Of a DNA stretch of 64,000 bases, positions 27,190 through 38,546 are shown in pieces (the first letter of the stretch is position 1; the number at the start of each line of letters is the position of its first letter). The DNA lies in assembly GCF_031834615.1 (NCBI RefSeq), contig NZ_CP115543.1:1127001-1191000 (forward strand). Direction: 5' to 3'. This stretch comes from Stenotrophomonas aracearum (GTDB lineage: Bacteria; Pseudomonadota; Gammaproteobacteria; Xanthomonadales; Xanthomonadaceae). The position numbers and the translations under genes are program-made. A model generated the notes under the pieces. The model had not been told where the DNA came from and made no database searches. It worked only from the letters and a program-made list of their open reading frames with translations.

Positions 27190-28347
27190 ATGAAATTTCC
27201 TTTTCTGGCTTGGATCAGTACCTCCGTCCTGGCCTTTGCCGGCGACGCAGCGGCCAGCCCCGACGAACACGCAAGGCAACGGGTGACGCCTGCAGGAACG
27301 CAGGCGGCCGTGTATGGCGCACCGGAAAACTTCACCGGGCGCGTTCGCGTGGATCCCTTGTTCGGGGCGGAGCCGGCGATTTCCGCATCCGGGGCCTACG
27401 TGACGTTCGAGCCCGGAGCGCGTTCGGCGTGGCACACCCACCCGGCCGGGCAGCGGCTGGTCGTAACCGCGGGAACGGGCTTGACGCAGGAATGGGGCAA
27501 GCCCATCAAGGTCATCCGCGAGGGTGACGTGGTCGTGTGCCCGCCGGGCGTGAAACATTGGCATGGCGCCGGTCCTGGCACTGCCATGACTCATCTTGCC
27601 GTTACCGGCGTCGTTGACGGCAAGAGCGTGCAGTGGCTGGAGAAGGTGAGCCAGGAAGAGTATGAGCGTCATGCGCCTGCCACGGCGCCGTCGGTTCAAG
27701 CGGATTCGGTGCTGTCACCAAAGCGCAGGTCCATTCCCGTGATCGGCGCCGCTGCCGCGAGCGGCGACCCGGTTCGACTGCGCCATGCCATGAATCAAGG
27801 CCTGAATGCCGGCCTTTCAGTAAGCGAGGCCAAGGAGGTCCTGGTCCAGCTGTATGCCTATGCCGGTTTCCCGCGCAGCTTGAATGCCCTGGGTGAGCTG
27901 ATGAACGTGGTGGACGCGCGCAGGCAACAAGGCGCGCATGACCTGGCGGGTCCGAATCCAACCGGCCCACTTGCCCAAGGCGCCGAACTTCAGCGGATCG
28001 GGCGTGAGAACCAGACACGCATATCCGGGCGGCCCGTCGATGGACCGGTCTTCCAGTTCGCACCCGTGATCAATGACTACCTGCAGGCGTACCTGTTCGG
28101 CGCGATCTTCGAGCGCGACACGCTTAGCTGGCAGGACCGCGAACTGGCGACCGTGGGAATCCTTTCCACGATGCCGGACGTTACGGCCCAGCTGCGCTCG
28201 CACATCGCCGCGAGTCTTCGCGTGGGCCTGGAGGTCGAGCAGCTGCGTCGGTTGGCAGGGTCGCTCGACGACGCCGGCATGTCCGAAGCAGGCCAGCGGG
28301 TGGATGCCGCGATCGATTGGCATCTTGCCCAGAACGCTTCCGGATGA
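27190..28347 (+). CDS. Exported cupin - carboxymuconolactone decarboxylase fusion
   Basis: A 385-residue protein with an N-terminal signal ([17 protein letters not shown]). Residues 40-150 form a cupin with metal-ligand histidines in WHTHPAGQ and KHWHGAGPG. The C-terminal half has two carboxymuconolactone decarboxylase (AhpD-like) segments ([30 protein letters not shown] and [28 protein letters not shown]). No CxxC redox pair is present, so it is not an AhpD peroxidase. Such cupin-CMD proteins often accompany aldo-keto reductases and flavodoxins in LysR-controlled clusters, as here, but their reaction is not established. Its 3' end nearly touches the convergent LysR gene. Confidence 0.82.
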   Translation: MKFPFLAWISTSVLAFAGDAAASPDEHARQRVTPAGTQAAVYGAPENFTGRVRVDPLFGAEPAISASGAYVTFEPGARSAWHTHPAGQRLVVTAGTGLTQEWGKPIKVIREGDVVVCPPGVKHWHGAGPGTAMTHLAVTGVVDGKSVQWLEKVSQEEYERHAPATAPSVQADSVLSPKRRSIPVIGAAAASGDPVRLRHAMNQGLNAGLSVSEAKEVLVQLYAYAGFPRSLNALGELMNVVDARRQQGAHDLAGPNPTGPLAQGAELQRIGRENQTRISGRPVDGPVFQFAPVINDYLQAYLFGAIFERDTLSWQDRELATVGILSTMPDVTAQLRSHIAASLRVGLEVEQLRRLAGSLDDAGMSEAGQRVDAAIDWHLAQNASG

Positions 28348-28349
28348 CC

Positions 28350-29243
28350 TCACGGGTCGTGGCGCAAGGCGTCTCGAACCAACGTGAACGCCGGTGACGT
28401 CTGCCGCCGGCTGGGGTAGTACAGGTGATAACCGGGGAAGGGCGGGCACCAGTCCGCCAGCACCCGGACCAGTCGTCCGCTCGCGATGTGCTCCAGCACC
28501 AGGTCCTCCGGCATGTAGGCCAGGCCCAGTCCATTCAACGCAGCATCCAGTCGCATGGCGATGTTGTTGAACACCAGCTGGCCTTCGACCCGGACCTTCA
28601 GTTCTTCGCCTTTCTTCTCGAATTCCCACGCATAGATGCCACCGTAGGTCGGAAGCCGGATGGTGATGCAGTTGTGCTGCATCAGGTCGCGCGGTGTCTT
28701 CGGGCGCGGTCGACCCTTGAAGTAGGGGGGTGATCCCACCACGGCCATGCGCAGGTCCGGCCCGACCCGCACCGCGATCATGTCCTTGGCCAGCTGCTCG
28801 CCCAGGCGGACGCCGGCGTCATACCCTTCGGCCACGATGTCGGTCAGTCCGTAGTCGACGATGATCTCGATATGCAGGTCCGGGTTGTCGGGCAGCAGAC
28901 GGGCCAGTGCGGGACGCAGCACGGTCACCGCCGCGTGCTCGCCGGCGGTAATGCGGACCTTGCCCGCGGGCTTGTCCCGATAGGCGCTGAGCAGGGCCAG
29001 CTCCGTATTTATCTCCTCGAAGCGCGGCGCCACGACGCGCAGCAGGCGTTCCCCGGCTTCGGTGGGCGAAACGCTGCGCGTGGTGCGCGCCAGCAGGCGC
29101 ACGCCCAGGCGCTCTTCCAGTTGCCGGATGACGCGGCTCAACGCGGGCTGCGACATACCGAGCTTGGCGGCAGCGCGGGTAAAGCTGCGCTCCCGGGCCA
29201 CGAGGGCGAACAGTGCCAGCTGGTCATAGTTCTCGGTGATCAT
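28350..29243 (-). CDS. LysR-family transcriptional regulator
   Basis: A 297-residue regulator with a winged helix at the N-terminus (SFTRAAAKLGMSQPALSRVIRQLEERLG) and a substrate-binding-like effector domain (GKVRITAGEHAAVTVLRPAL, IVDYGLTDIVAEGYDAGVRLG). It is transcribed away from the aldo-keto reductase genes, with 103 bases between the starts, the classic arrangement in which a LysR protein controls its divergent neighbour. The stop codon lies 2 bases from that of the convergent cupin fusion gene. The effector is unknown. Relatives in similar clusters respond to electrophiles or redox stress, but the sequence does not show this. Confidence 0.9.
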   Translation of the reverse strand: MITENYDQLALFALVARERSFTRAAAKLGMSQPALSRVIRQLEERLGVRLLARTTRSVSPTEAGERLLRVVAPRFEEINTELALLSAYRDKPAGKVRITAGEHAAVTVLRPALARLLPDNPDLHIEIIVDYGLTDIVAEGYDAGVRLGEQLAKDMIAVRVGPDLRMAVVGSPPYFKGRPRPKTPRDLMQHNCITIRLPTYGGIYAWEFEKKGEELKVRVEGQLVFNNIAMRLDAALNGLGLAYMPEDLVLEHIASGRLVRVLADWCPPFPGYHLYYPSRRQTSPAFTLVRDALRHDP

Positions 29244-30330
<1,087 letters not shown>

Positions 30331-30342
30331 AGGAGTCTGTTC

Positions 30343-30927
30343 ATGGCGGTTCCCCAAGACCCTTCACGCAGGGCAGTCGTCGCCGCGCTGGCAAGCCTGC
30401 CCTTGGGTGGCGCAGTGCCTGCCGGTGGCGAAGCGCCGGAGAACCGGATGAACGGCTCGGCGACATTGGTGGCGTACTTCTCGCGGTCGGGTAACACCCG
30501 TGTCGTAGCGGGGCTGATCCAACGTGCCTTCGGTGCAGATCTGTTCGAGATCCAGCCGGCCGTGCCGTACCCGGACGAGTACCTGGCCACGGTAGAGCAG
30601 GCACGCCAGGAACGGGACCGCGGCATCGAGCCCGCCCTTGAAGCCACGATCGCCACGATCCGCAGCTACGAGACGGTCTACCTGGGGTTCCCCATCTGGG
30701 GAGAAACCGCGCCACCGGTGATCCGATCATTTCTTTCCCGCCACGATCTTTCTGGCAAGACCCTTATTCCCTTCGTCACCCATGGGGGCTATGGCCTGGG
30801 CAGCAGCAGGGCAGTGGTCGCCCGCATGGCGCCCGAAGCGAACCTGCAGAAGGAGTTCCTGATGCAGGCCGACCAGGAGCGCCAGACGATGGAGCGTGTA
30901 AACCAGTGGCTGCAACGCAGTCGATGA
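30343..30927 (+). CDS. Flavodoxin-like protein with a possible Tat signal
   Basis: A 194-residue protein with the flavodoxin fold: FMN phosphate loop YFSRSGNTR, then VYLGFPIWGETAPP and FVTHGGYGLGSS around the isoalloxazine ring. Ahead of the domain, residues 1-30 read MAVPQDPSRRAVVAALASL..., with twin arginines (9-10) and a hydrophobic stretch, a weak Tat-type leader. If real, the FMN protein is exported folded. It lies 12 bases after one aldo-keto reductase and 15 bases before the next, so it is part of one operon. It may pass electrons to a partner or act as a quinone reductase of the WrbA/flavodoxin type; neither is proven. Confidence 0.82.
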   Translation: MAVPQDPSRRAVVAALASLPLGGAVPAGGEAPENRMNGSATLVAYFSRSGNTRVVAGLIQRAFGADLFEIQPAVPYPDEYLATVEQARQERDRGIEPALEATIATIRSYETVYLGFPIWGETAPPVIRSFLSRHDLSGKTLIPFVTHGGYGLGSSRAVVARMAPEANLQKEFLMQADQERQTMERVNQWLQRSR

Positions 30928-33187
<2,260 letters not shown>

Positions 33188-33227
33188 CGGGACCTCAGGA
33201 CCGCCTACAAGCAGAGCGAGCCTTTCC

Positions 33228-33253
33228 AAAAAGCCCCGTTCACGGGGCTTTTT
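33228..33253 (+). terminator. Rho-independent terminator of the aldo-keto reductase operon
   Basis: AAAAAGCCCCG and CGGGGCTTTTT form the stem around TTCA, followed by TGTTG. It lies about 40 bases after the last stop codon and separates this operon from the sugar-oxidation operon. Confidence 0.9.
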
Positions 33254-33322
33254 GTTGTGCCTTGCAGCATGCATTTTTTTCGTGCACTGCGACTTGCAAT
33301 GAATCGATTCGCTACTTTATGG

Positions 33323-33336
33323 TGCAATCGATTGCA
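33323..33336. promoter_or_regulatory. Predicted LacI operator, keto-glycoside regulon, copy 1
   Basis: TGCAATCGATTGCA is a perfect 14-base palindrome with central CG, 48 bases before the ATG at 33385. The same palindrome with matching flanks (GRTGCAATCGATTGCATTRCC) recurs at 41998-42011 next to the LacI gene. A weaker palindrome, GAATCGATTC at 33301-33310, lies 24 bases upstream centre to centre and may be an auxiliary site. Confidence 0.75.
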
Positions 33337-33384
33337 TTGCCCCGAATTGTTGCGTTTGATACCGGTTGGGAGGCCGGAGTGCGA

Positions 33385-34281
33385 ATGTCCGACCGTTCGA
33401 TTGGATCGATCCAAGTTTCGCGGCTCTCGCGACGGGATGCGTTGCGCATCGCCGTCGCCGGAAGCTTGGGTCTTGGCGCTTCTGGCGTGCTGCCGGCGCT
33501 GGCCGCCGCCGCGCCGCTCAAGGGCAACATCAAGCATTCGGTCGCCCGTTGGACATTCCCGCAACAGTCGGTCGCCCAACTCTGCCAGACGGTAAAAGGC
33601 ATCGGCTTCGCCGCCATCGATCTGGTCGGCCCGGAAGACTGGCCCACGTTGAAGGCGCATGGGGTGTACAGCTCCATGTGCAATGGCGCGGAACTGGGGC
33701 TGACCAAGGGCTTCGCAGGCGCCCAGTTCCACGAGGAACTGGTAGCGCGTTACACACGGCACATCGACCTCGTCGCCGATGCCGGCTATCGCAACCTCAT
33801 CTGTTTCTCCGGCAACCGCAACGGCATGGACCCGCAGGAAGGCCTGGCGCATGCCGAGGCCGGGCTCAAGCGCATCCTTGGCCATGCCGAGAAGCGCGGC
33901 GTGGTGCTGGTGATGGAGCTGCTGAACTCCCGGGTCGATCATCCCGATTATCTGTGCGACCACTCCGCATGGGGCGTGGAACTGTGCCAGCGGCTTGGTT
34001 CGGACAACTTCGGCCTGCTCTACGACATCTACCACATGCAGATCATGGAGGGCGACATCATCGCCACCATCGGTCGGGATCATGCGCATTTCAAGCATTA
34101 CCACACCGCGGGCGTACCTGGCCGACACGAGATCGGGGACCAGCAGGAACTCAATTATCCCGCCATCTGTCGCGCGATCCGCGACACCGGTTTCGATGGG
34201 TATCTGGCGCAGGAATTCAGCCCTGTGTCCGCCGATCCCGTCGGTTCGCTGCGCGAGGCGATCCGCCTCTGCGACGTCTGA
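33385..34281 (+). CDS. Tat-exported sugar isomerase/epimerase-like TIM barrel
   Basis: A 298-residue protein of the hydroxypyruvate isomerase/xylose isomerase-like superfamily. It has a Tat signal (RLSRRDALRIAVAGSLGLG, R16-R17), so it acts in the periplasm. The barrel shows metal-site segments: LVMELLNSR (Glu), GLLYDIYHMQIMEGD (Asp, His), HYHTAGVPGRHE and GYLAQEFSP (Glu). It opens the operon with the GMC dehydrogenase, 30 bases ahead of it. In related 3-keto-glycoside loci such proteins rearrange or cleave the oxidised sugar; that role is inferred here. The start at 33385 is chosen because the twin-arginine signal lies at normal distance and the operator lies upstream of it. Confidence 0.85.
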   Translation: MSDRSIGSIQVSRLSRRDALRIAVAGSLGLGASGVLPALAAAAPLKGNIKHSVARWTFPQQSVAQLCQTVKGIGFAAIDLVGPEDWPTLKAHGVYSSMCNGAELGLTKGFAGAQFHEELVARYTRHIDLVADAGYRNLICFSGNRNGMDPQEGLAHAEAGLKRILGHAEKRGVVLVMELLNSRVDHPDYLCDHSAWGVELCQRLGSDNFGLLYDIYHMQIMEGDIIATIGRDHAHFKHYHTAGVPGRHEIGDQQELNYPAICRAIRDTGFDGYLAQEFSPVSADPVGSLREAIRLCDV

Positions 34282-34311
34282 AACGATATCCACCAAGGTG
34301 AAGTAGAACCC

Positions 34312-35997
34312 ATGGCAGACAATCATTACGACGCCATCGTTGTTGGCTCGGGAATCAGTGGCGGTTGGGCGGCAAAGGAACTGACCGAGAAAGGCCTCAA
34401 GGTGCTGATGCTCGAACGCGGGCGCAACATCGAGCACGTCAAGGACTACGTCAATGCGATGAAGGAACCGTGGGATTTCCCGCATCGCAACCGGCCGACC
34501 CAGGCGATGAAGGTGGATTTCCCGGTGCTGATGCGCGATTACGGCCTGGCCGAGAACCTTGAGGGCATGTGGGCGGACGAAAAAGAATCGCCCTATGTCG
34601 AGACCAAACGCTTCGACTGGTTCCGTGGCTATCACGTGGGCGGGCGCTCGCTGATGTGGGGGCGGCAGAGCTATCGCCTGTCCGACCTGGATTTCCAGGC
34701 CAACCTCAAGGAGGGCATCGCCACCGACTGGCCGATCCGTTACGCCGACATCGCGCCGTGGTATGACCACGTGGAGAAGTTCGCCGGCATCGCCGGCACG
34801 CGCGAAGGGCTGGACGTGCTGCCGGACGGGGAGTTCCTGCCGCCGATTCCGCTCAACATCGTCGAGAAGGACGTCGCGGCGCGGATCAAGCAGGCATTTG
34901 GCGGCACCCGCCACATGATCCACTCGCGCACCGCGAACATCACCCAGCCCAAGCCGGAGCAGGGCCGCGTCAACTGCCAGTATCGCAACAAGTGCATCCT
35001 CGGCTGTCCGTTCGGCGCCTACTTCTCCACCCAGTCGGCGACGCTGCCGGCGGCGATGAAGACCGGCAACCTGACCCTGCGGCCGTTCTCGATCGTCAAG
35101 GAAGTGCTGTACGACAAGGACCGCAAGCGCGCACGGGGCGTGGAGGTCATCGATGCCGAGACCGGCCAGACCTATGAGTACACGGCGAAGGTGATCTTCC
35201 TCAACGCCTCCTCGTTCAACTCGACCTGGCTGCTGATGAACTCGGCCACCGACGTCTGGGAAGGCGGGCTGGGATCGTCGTCCGGCGAGCTCGGGCACAA
35301 CGTAATGGACCATCACTTCGGCGCAGGCGCTTCTGGTCGCGTAGAGGGTTACGACGACAAGTATTACTTCGGGCGTCGTCCCTGCGGTTTCTACATTCCG
35401 CGCTTCCGCAACGTGGCGGCCGACAAGCGCGGCTACACGCGTGGCTTCGGATACCAGGGCGGTGCCAGCCGCAACGGCTGGTCGCGCGAGATCGCCGAGC
35501 TGAACATCGGTGCCGACCTCAAGGAAGCGCTGACCCTGCCGGGCGACTGGCGGATCGGCATGACCGGGTTCGGCGAGATGCTGCCGCACCACGACAACAC
35601 AATTCGCCTTGATCCGGAACGCAAGGACAAGTGGGGGTTGCCGGTGCTGGCCATGGACGTCGCCCTGCGCGCGAACGAAAAGGCCATGCGCAAGGACATG
35701 GCCGCCGATGCCGCCGAGATGCTGGAGGCTGCCGGGGTGAAGGACGTGGAGATGCACGACAACGATTACGCCCCGGGCAAGGGCATCCACGAGATGGGCA
35801 CCGCCCGCATGGGCCGTGACCGCAAAAGCTCGGTTCTGAACCAGCACAACCAGGTCTGGGACGCGCCGAATGTCTACGTGACCGATGGCGCCTGCATGAC
35901 CTCCAGTGCCTGCGTGAATCCGTCGCTGACCTACATGGCGCTGACCGCGCGGGCAGCGGACCATGCGGTGCGCGAACTGAAAGCGGGGAACCTGTAA
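34312..35997 (+). CDS. GMC-family FAD sugar dehydrogenase, large subunit (candidate glycoside 3-dehydrogenase)
   Basis: A 561-residue flavoprotein. The FAD dinucleotide-binding motif VVGSGISGGWAAKEL opens the protein, LMLERGRN follows, and the GMC C-terminal domain has GKGIHEMGTARMG (active-site His) and SACVNPSLTYMALTAR. Cysteines at 222, 228 and 232 (C-x5-C-x3-C) match the spacing of the [3Fe-4S] ligands in the FAD glucose dehydrogenase of Burkholderia, suggesting an iron-sulfur relay. It has no signal peptide but probably leaves the cell with its Tat subunit, whose ATG shares one base with this stop codon. It would oxidise a sugar or glycoside, most likely at C3, and pass electrons to the cytochrome c encoded at 37358. 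It could also be a gluconate or sorbitol type dehydrogenase. Confidence 0.87.
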   Translation: MADNHYDAIVVGSGISGGWAAKELTEKGLKVLMLERGRNIEHVKDYVNAMKEPWDFPHRNRPTQAMKVDFPVLMRDYGLAENLEGMWADEKESPYVETKRFDWFRGYHVGGRSLMWGRQSYRLSDLDFQANLKEGIATDWPIRYADIAPWYDHVEKFAGIAGTREGLDVLPDGEFLPPIPLNIVEKDVAARIKQAFGGTRHMIHSRTANITQPKPEQGRVNCQYRNKCILGCPFGAYFSTQSATLPAAMKTGNLTLRPFSIVKEVLYDKDRKRARGVEVIDAETGQTYEYTAKVIFLNASSFNSTWLLMNSATDVWEGGLGSSSGELGHNVMDHHFGAGASGRVEGYDDKYYFGRRPCGFYIPRFRNVAADKRGYTRGFGYQGGASRNGWSREIAELNIGADLKEALTLPGDWRIGMTGFGEMLPHHDNTIRLDPERKDKWGLPVLAMDVALRANEKAMRKDMAADAAEMLEAAGVKDVEMHDNDYAPGKGIHEMGTARMGRDRKSSVLNQHNQVWDAPNVYVTDGACMTSSACVNPSLTYMALTARAADHAVRELKAGNL

Positions 35998-36569
35998 TGG
36001 ACCGTCGCGACCTCCTGAAGATGATCGTCGCCGCCACTGGCGCGGCGATGGTGGGCCTGCCTGCGCTGGCCGGTGGGAAATCGCCGGGCGCGGGGAGCGC
36101 CTCGTTCTCTGCCACCGACATCGCCACGCTGGATGAGATTGCCGAGACCATCCTGCCGCGCACGAAGACGCCGGGTGCCAAGGAAGCGGGGACCGGCGCA
36201 TTCATGGCGACCTTCGTTGCCGACTGCTACACGGACCGCCAGCAGGCTGCGTTCCATGCAGGCCTGGCGGACATCGACAAACGCGCCGGCGGCCGCTTCG
36301 TCTCGCTCGCGCCGGACGCCCGCGCCGCGCTGCTGCGCGAGTTGGATGCAGAGGCGAAGAAGCGCAATGTCGACGTCAGCTCAACCGGTGAGGTGGACGC
36401 GTCCGAGGCGACGCCGCATTACTTCACGATGATCAAGCAACTGACCATCTTCGGTTTCTTCACCTCGAAGGTGGGCGCGACCGAAGTGCTGCAGTACGTT
36501 GCGGTACCGGGTCGCTATGACGGCGACCTGGCCTATGCCCCCGGAACCCCCGCCTGGGCGACCGGCTGA
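35997..36569 (+). CDS. Gluconate 2-dehydrogenase subunit 3-like protein, Tat-exported small subunit
   Basis: A 190-residue partner of GMC dehydrogenases. It carries a very short Tat signal (MDRRDLLKMIVAATGAAMVG, R3-R4) that brings the large subunit to the periplasm by piggyback. The mature part has the family pattern TDIATLDEIAETILPRTKTPGAKEAG and QLTIFGFFTSKVGATEVLQYV. The ATG overlaps the stop codon of the large subunit by one base, so the two are made in equal amounts. The gene ends at TGATGG, overlapping a possible start for the DUF1080 gene. Confidence 0.92.
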   Translation: MDRRDLLKMIVAATGAAMVGLPALAGGKSPGAGSASFSATDIATLDEIAETILPRTKTPGAKEAGTGAFMATFVADCYTDRQQAAFHAGLADIDKRAGGRFVSLAPDARAALLRELDAEAKKRNVDVSSTGEVDASEATPHYFTMIKQLTIFGFFTSKVGATEVLQYVAVPGRYDGDLAYAPGTPAWATG

Positions 36570-36586
36570 TGGAGTGCAAAGACACG

Positions 36587-37330
36587 ATGACCCGACCCCT
36601 GTTGATGGCGGCCTGCCTGCTGGCCGCTGCCCCCGCGTTCGCGCAGTCCAGCGGCGACCCCGCACGCGATCCGACCAGGACCGAAGTGTGGACGCACGTG
36701 CCTGCGGTCGTGGCCACGCCGGTGGGCGGTGCGCCCTCCGATGCGATCGTGCTGTTCGACGGCAAGGACACCTCCGCATGGGAGTCGGAGCAGGGTGGCC
36801 GCGTGCCATGGACCGTTGCCGACGGCGCGATGACGGTGGTGCCGGGCAGCAAGGGCATCCGGACCACGCAGAAGTTCTGCGACATCCAGCTGCACGTGGA
36901 GTGGCGCACGCCCACGCAGACCCAGGGCTTCGACGGCCAGCACCGGGGCAACAGCGGCATCTTCCTGCAGGAAGTGTATGAGCTGCAGGTGCTCGACAGT
37001 TACAACAACCCGACCTATCCCAACGGGCAGGCGGCATCGCTGTACAAGCAGGCCATTCCGCTGGTGAACGCTTCGCGTGCGCCGGGGCAGTGGCAGGCCT
37101 ACGACATCATCTGGAAGGCGCCGCGCTTCTCGGCCGGAGGCGGACTTACCTCGCCCGCGCGCATCACCGTGCTGCACAACGGCGTGCTGGTGCAGGATGA
37201 CACCGTGCTGTCGGGCAAGACCGAATACATCGGCGCCCCTTCCTACCCGGTTCATGGGTGCGCACCCATCTACCTGCAGGAGCACGATTCAAAAGTCAGC
37301 TACCGCAACATCTGGGTGCGCGCGCTGTAA
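36587..37330 (+). CDS. Exported DUF1080 protein (3-keto-glycoside hydrolase/lyase type)
   Basis: A protein of about 247 residues with a Sec signal (RPLLMAACLLAAAPAFAQ). The rest is a single beta-sandwich concanavalin-like domain with family segments AIVLFDGKDTSAWES, HVEWRTP, GNSGIFLQEVYELQVLDSY and GCAPIYLQEHDSKVSYRNIWVR. DUF1080 proteins studied in Bacteroides and elsewhere cleave 3-keto-glycosides, which fits the dehydrogenase just upstream. An in-frame ATG at 36569 overlaps the previous stop codon and would add six residues; GGAG between the two favours 36587. It is the last gene of the plus-strand operon and converges on the cytochrome c gene with 27 bases between. Confidence 0.88.
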   Translation: MTRPLLMAACLLAAAPAFAQSSGDPARDPTRTEVWTHVPAVVATPVGGAPSDAIVLFDGKDTSAWESEQGGRVPWTVADGAMTVVPGSKGIRTTQKFCDIQLHVEWRTPTQTQGFDGQHRGNSGIFLQEVYELQVLDSYNNPTYPNGQAASLYKQAIPLVNASRAPGQWQAYDIIWKAPRFSAGGGLTSPARITVLHNGVLVQDDTVLSGKTEYIGAPSYPVHGCAPIYLQEHDSKVSYRNIWVRAL

Positions 37331-37357
37331 CGCTCGCGCACCCCCGGCGCCGGCTTC

Positions 37358-37654
37358 CTATTTGACGAGGAAGCTGGCGATGTCGTTGATCTCCTGCGGC
37401 GACAGCTGGGCAAACGGCGGCATCAGGCCGCCGCCCTTGGTGATCTTCTCCTTGATCTGTGCAGGCTGCAGGCGCTTGCCGATGTCGGTGAGCGCGGGGA
37501 ACGTAGGCGGAACGCCTGCGCGCTCCGCCCCGTGACACGCGACGCAGTGGGTGGCGTAAAGCTTCGCACCGGCCGCAGGATTGTCTTCGCACCACGCGGC
37601 ACTGGCCAGCGTCGACCCACAGATCAGTACAGCCACGGTCAGAATCGTTTTCAA
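37358..37654 (-). CDS. Periplasmic class I cytochrome c
   Basis: A 98-residue mono-heme cytochrome. The signal peptide (MKTILTVAVLICGSTLASA) is followed by the heme motif CVACH (C37, C40, H41) and the axial methionine M78 in GGLMPPFAQL. It is a likely electron acceptor for the GMC dehydrogenase, to be re-oxidised by the respiratory chain. It is the last gene of the minus-strand operon, 18 bases after the TIM-barrel gene, although its proposed partner is in the plus-strand operon. The shared operator would keep both halves in step. Confidence 0.93.
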   Translation of the reverse strand: MKTILTVAVLICGSTLASAAWCEDNPAAGAKLYATHCVACHGAERAGVPPTFPALTDIGKRLQPAQIKEKITKGGGLMPPFAQLSPQEINDIASFLVK

Positions 37655-37672
37655 GCAGAACTCCTTCGCGTA

Positions 37673-38527
37673 CTAGCGCTGCGCACGCGCCGTCAGGTGG
37701 GCACGCAGATAATCGGCCCCGGCCTGGATGGCCTTGGCCGGATCGTGCGGTTGGTCGTGTTCGACGATGTACCACTGCACGCCGTCCGCCGCAGCTGCGG
37801 GCAGGATCGCGTTCCAGTCCAGCACGCCTTGGCCGACAGCGGCGAAGCCACCTTCGTCTTCGGCCTCGCCCTTCGGTGCGTTGTCCTTGGCATGGACGGC
37901 GAACAGGCGGCCCTTGAATTTGCCCAGCATCACCACCGGGTCATGCCCTGAACGCTGCACCCAGGCCAGGTCGAGCTCGGTCTGCAGGTCGGGGCCGGCG
38001 GCGGCGAACAGCAGTTCAAGGCCGGTCTTGCCGTTGAAGTCGACCAGCTCGAAGTCGTGGTTGTGGTAGGCCAGGCGCATGCCCTGTGCGCGCACCCGCT
38101 TGGAGATCTGGCCCAGTTCCGTGCCCAGGGCCGTCCAGCCTGCGGCATCGGTGGGGCGATCCTTCTGGTCCAGGTACGGCACCACCAGCACGGTGTTGCC
38201 GATCGCGCGGTTGAAGGCGATGGCAGCGTCCAGGTCATTGCGCAGGTCGGCCAGCTGAACGTGCGATGAGATCGCCTTGATCGCGTAGCGGTCCAGCAGC
38301 TGCTTGAGCTCCGCCGCGCTGACGTTCTGGGTGCCCACCGTTTCCACCGCGTGCACGCCCGCGTCGTGGACGATCTTCAACTGCTGGTCAAGTGAGCCTG
38401 CATTGCGCAGCGTGTACATCTGCACCGCGATGGGCGGTTGCGCACCGGCCGGGTCGCCTGCGAAGGCGGGCAGGGCGACCATCATCATCAGCGCGAACGT
38501 TGCAGTCCTACGTGCAGCAATCTTCAT
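37673..38527 (-). CDS. Sec-exported sugar isomerase/epimerase-like TIM barrel
   Basis: A 284-residue protein with a signal peptide (FALMMMVALPAFAGDP) and an AP-endonuclease-2/xylose-isomerase-like barrel: IAVQMYTLRNAG, GVHAVETVGTQNVS, RLAYHNHDFE (metal-binding HNH), ELDLAWVQRSG, FAVHAKDN and WYIVEHDQP. The ATG at 38527 follows GAGGAC and begins the signal peptide, whereas the longer frame (to 38569) adds residues that overlap the upstream gene's ribosome-binding region. It is the second periplasmic barrel of the cluster beside the Tat-exported one, so they probably act on different steps or anomers of oxidised sugars. Confidence 0.85.
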   Translation of the reverse strand: MKIAARRTATFALMMMVALPAFAGDPAGAQPPIAVQMYTLRNAGSLDQQLKIVHDAGVHAVETVGTQNVSAAELKQLLDRYAIKAISSHVQLADLRNDLDAAIAFNRAIGNTVLVVPYLDQKDRPTDAAGWTALGTELGQISKRVRAQGMRLAYHNHDFELVDFNGKTGLELLFAAAGPDLQTELDLAWVQRSGHDPVVMLGKFKGRLFAVHAKDNAPKGEAEDEGGFAAVGQGVLDWNAILPAAAADGVQWYIVEHDQPHDPAKAIQAGADYLRAHLTARAQR

Positions 38528-38546
38528 CCGGATGTCCTCAGGGAAC

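Noticed and set aside
27190..28347. AhpD-type peroxidase
   Set aside because: The carboxymuconolactone decarboxylase segments lack the CxxC pair that AhpD needs.
33205..36201. 998-codon minus-strand frame across the GMC operon
   Set aside because: An antisense shadow of clear plus-strand genes; the sequence is low-information and lacks motifs.
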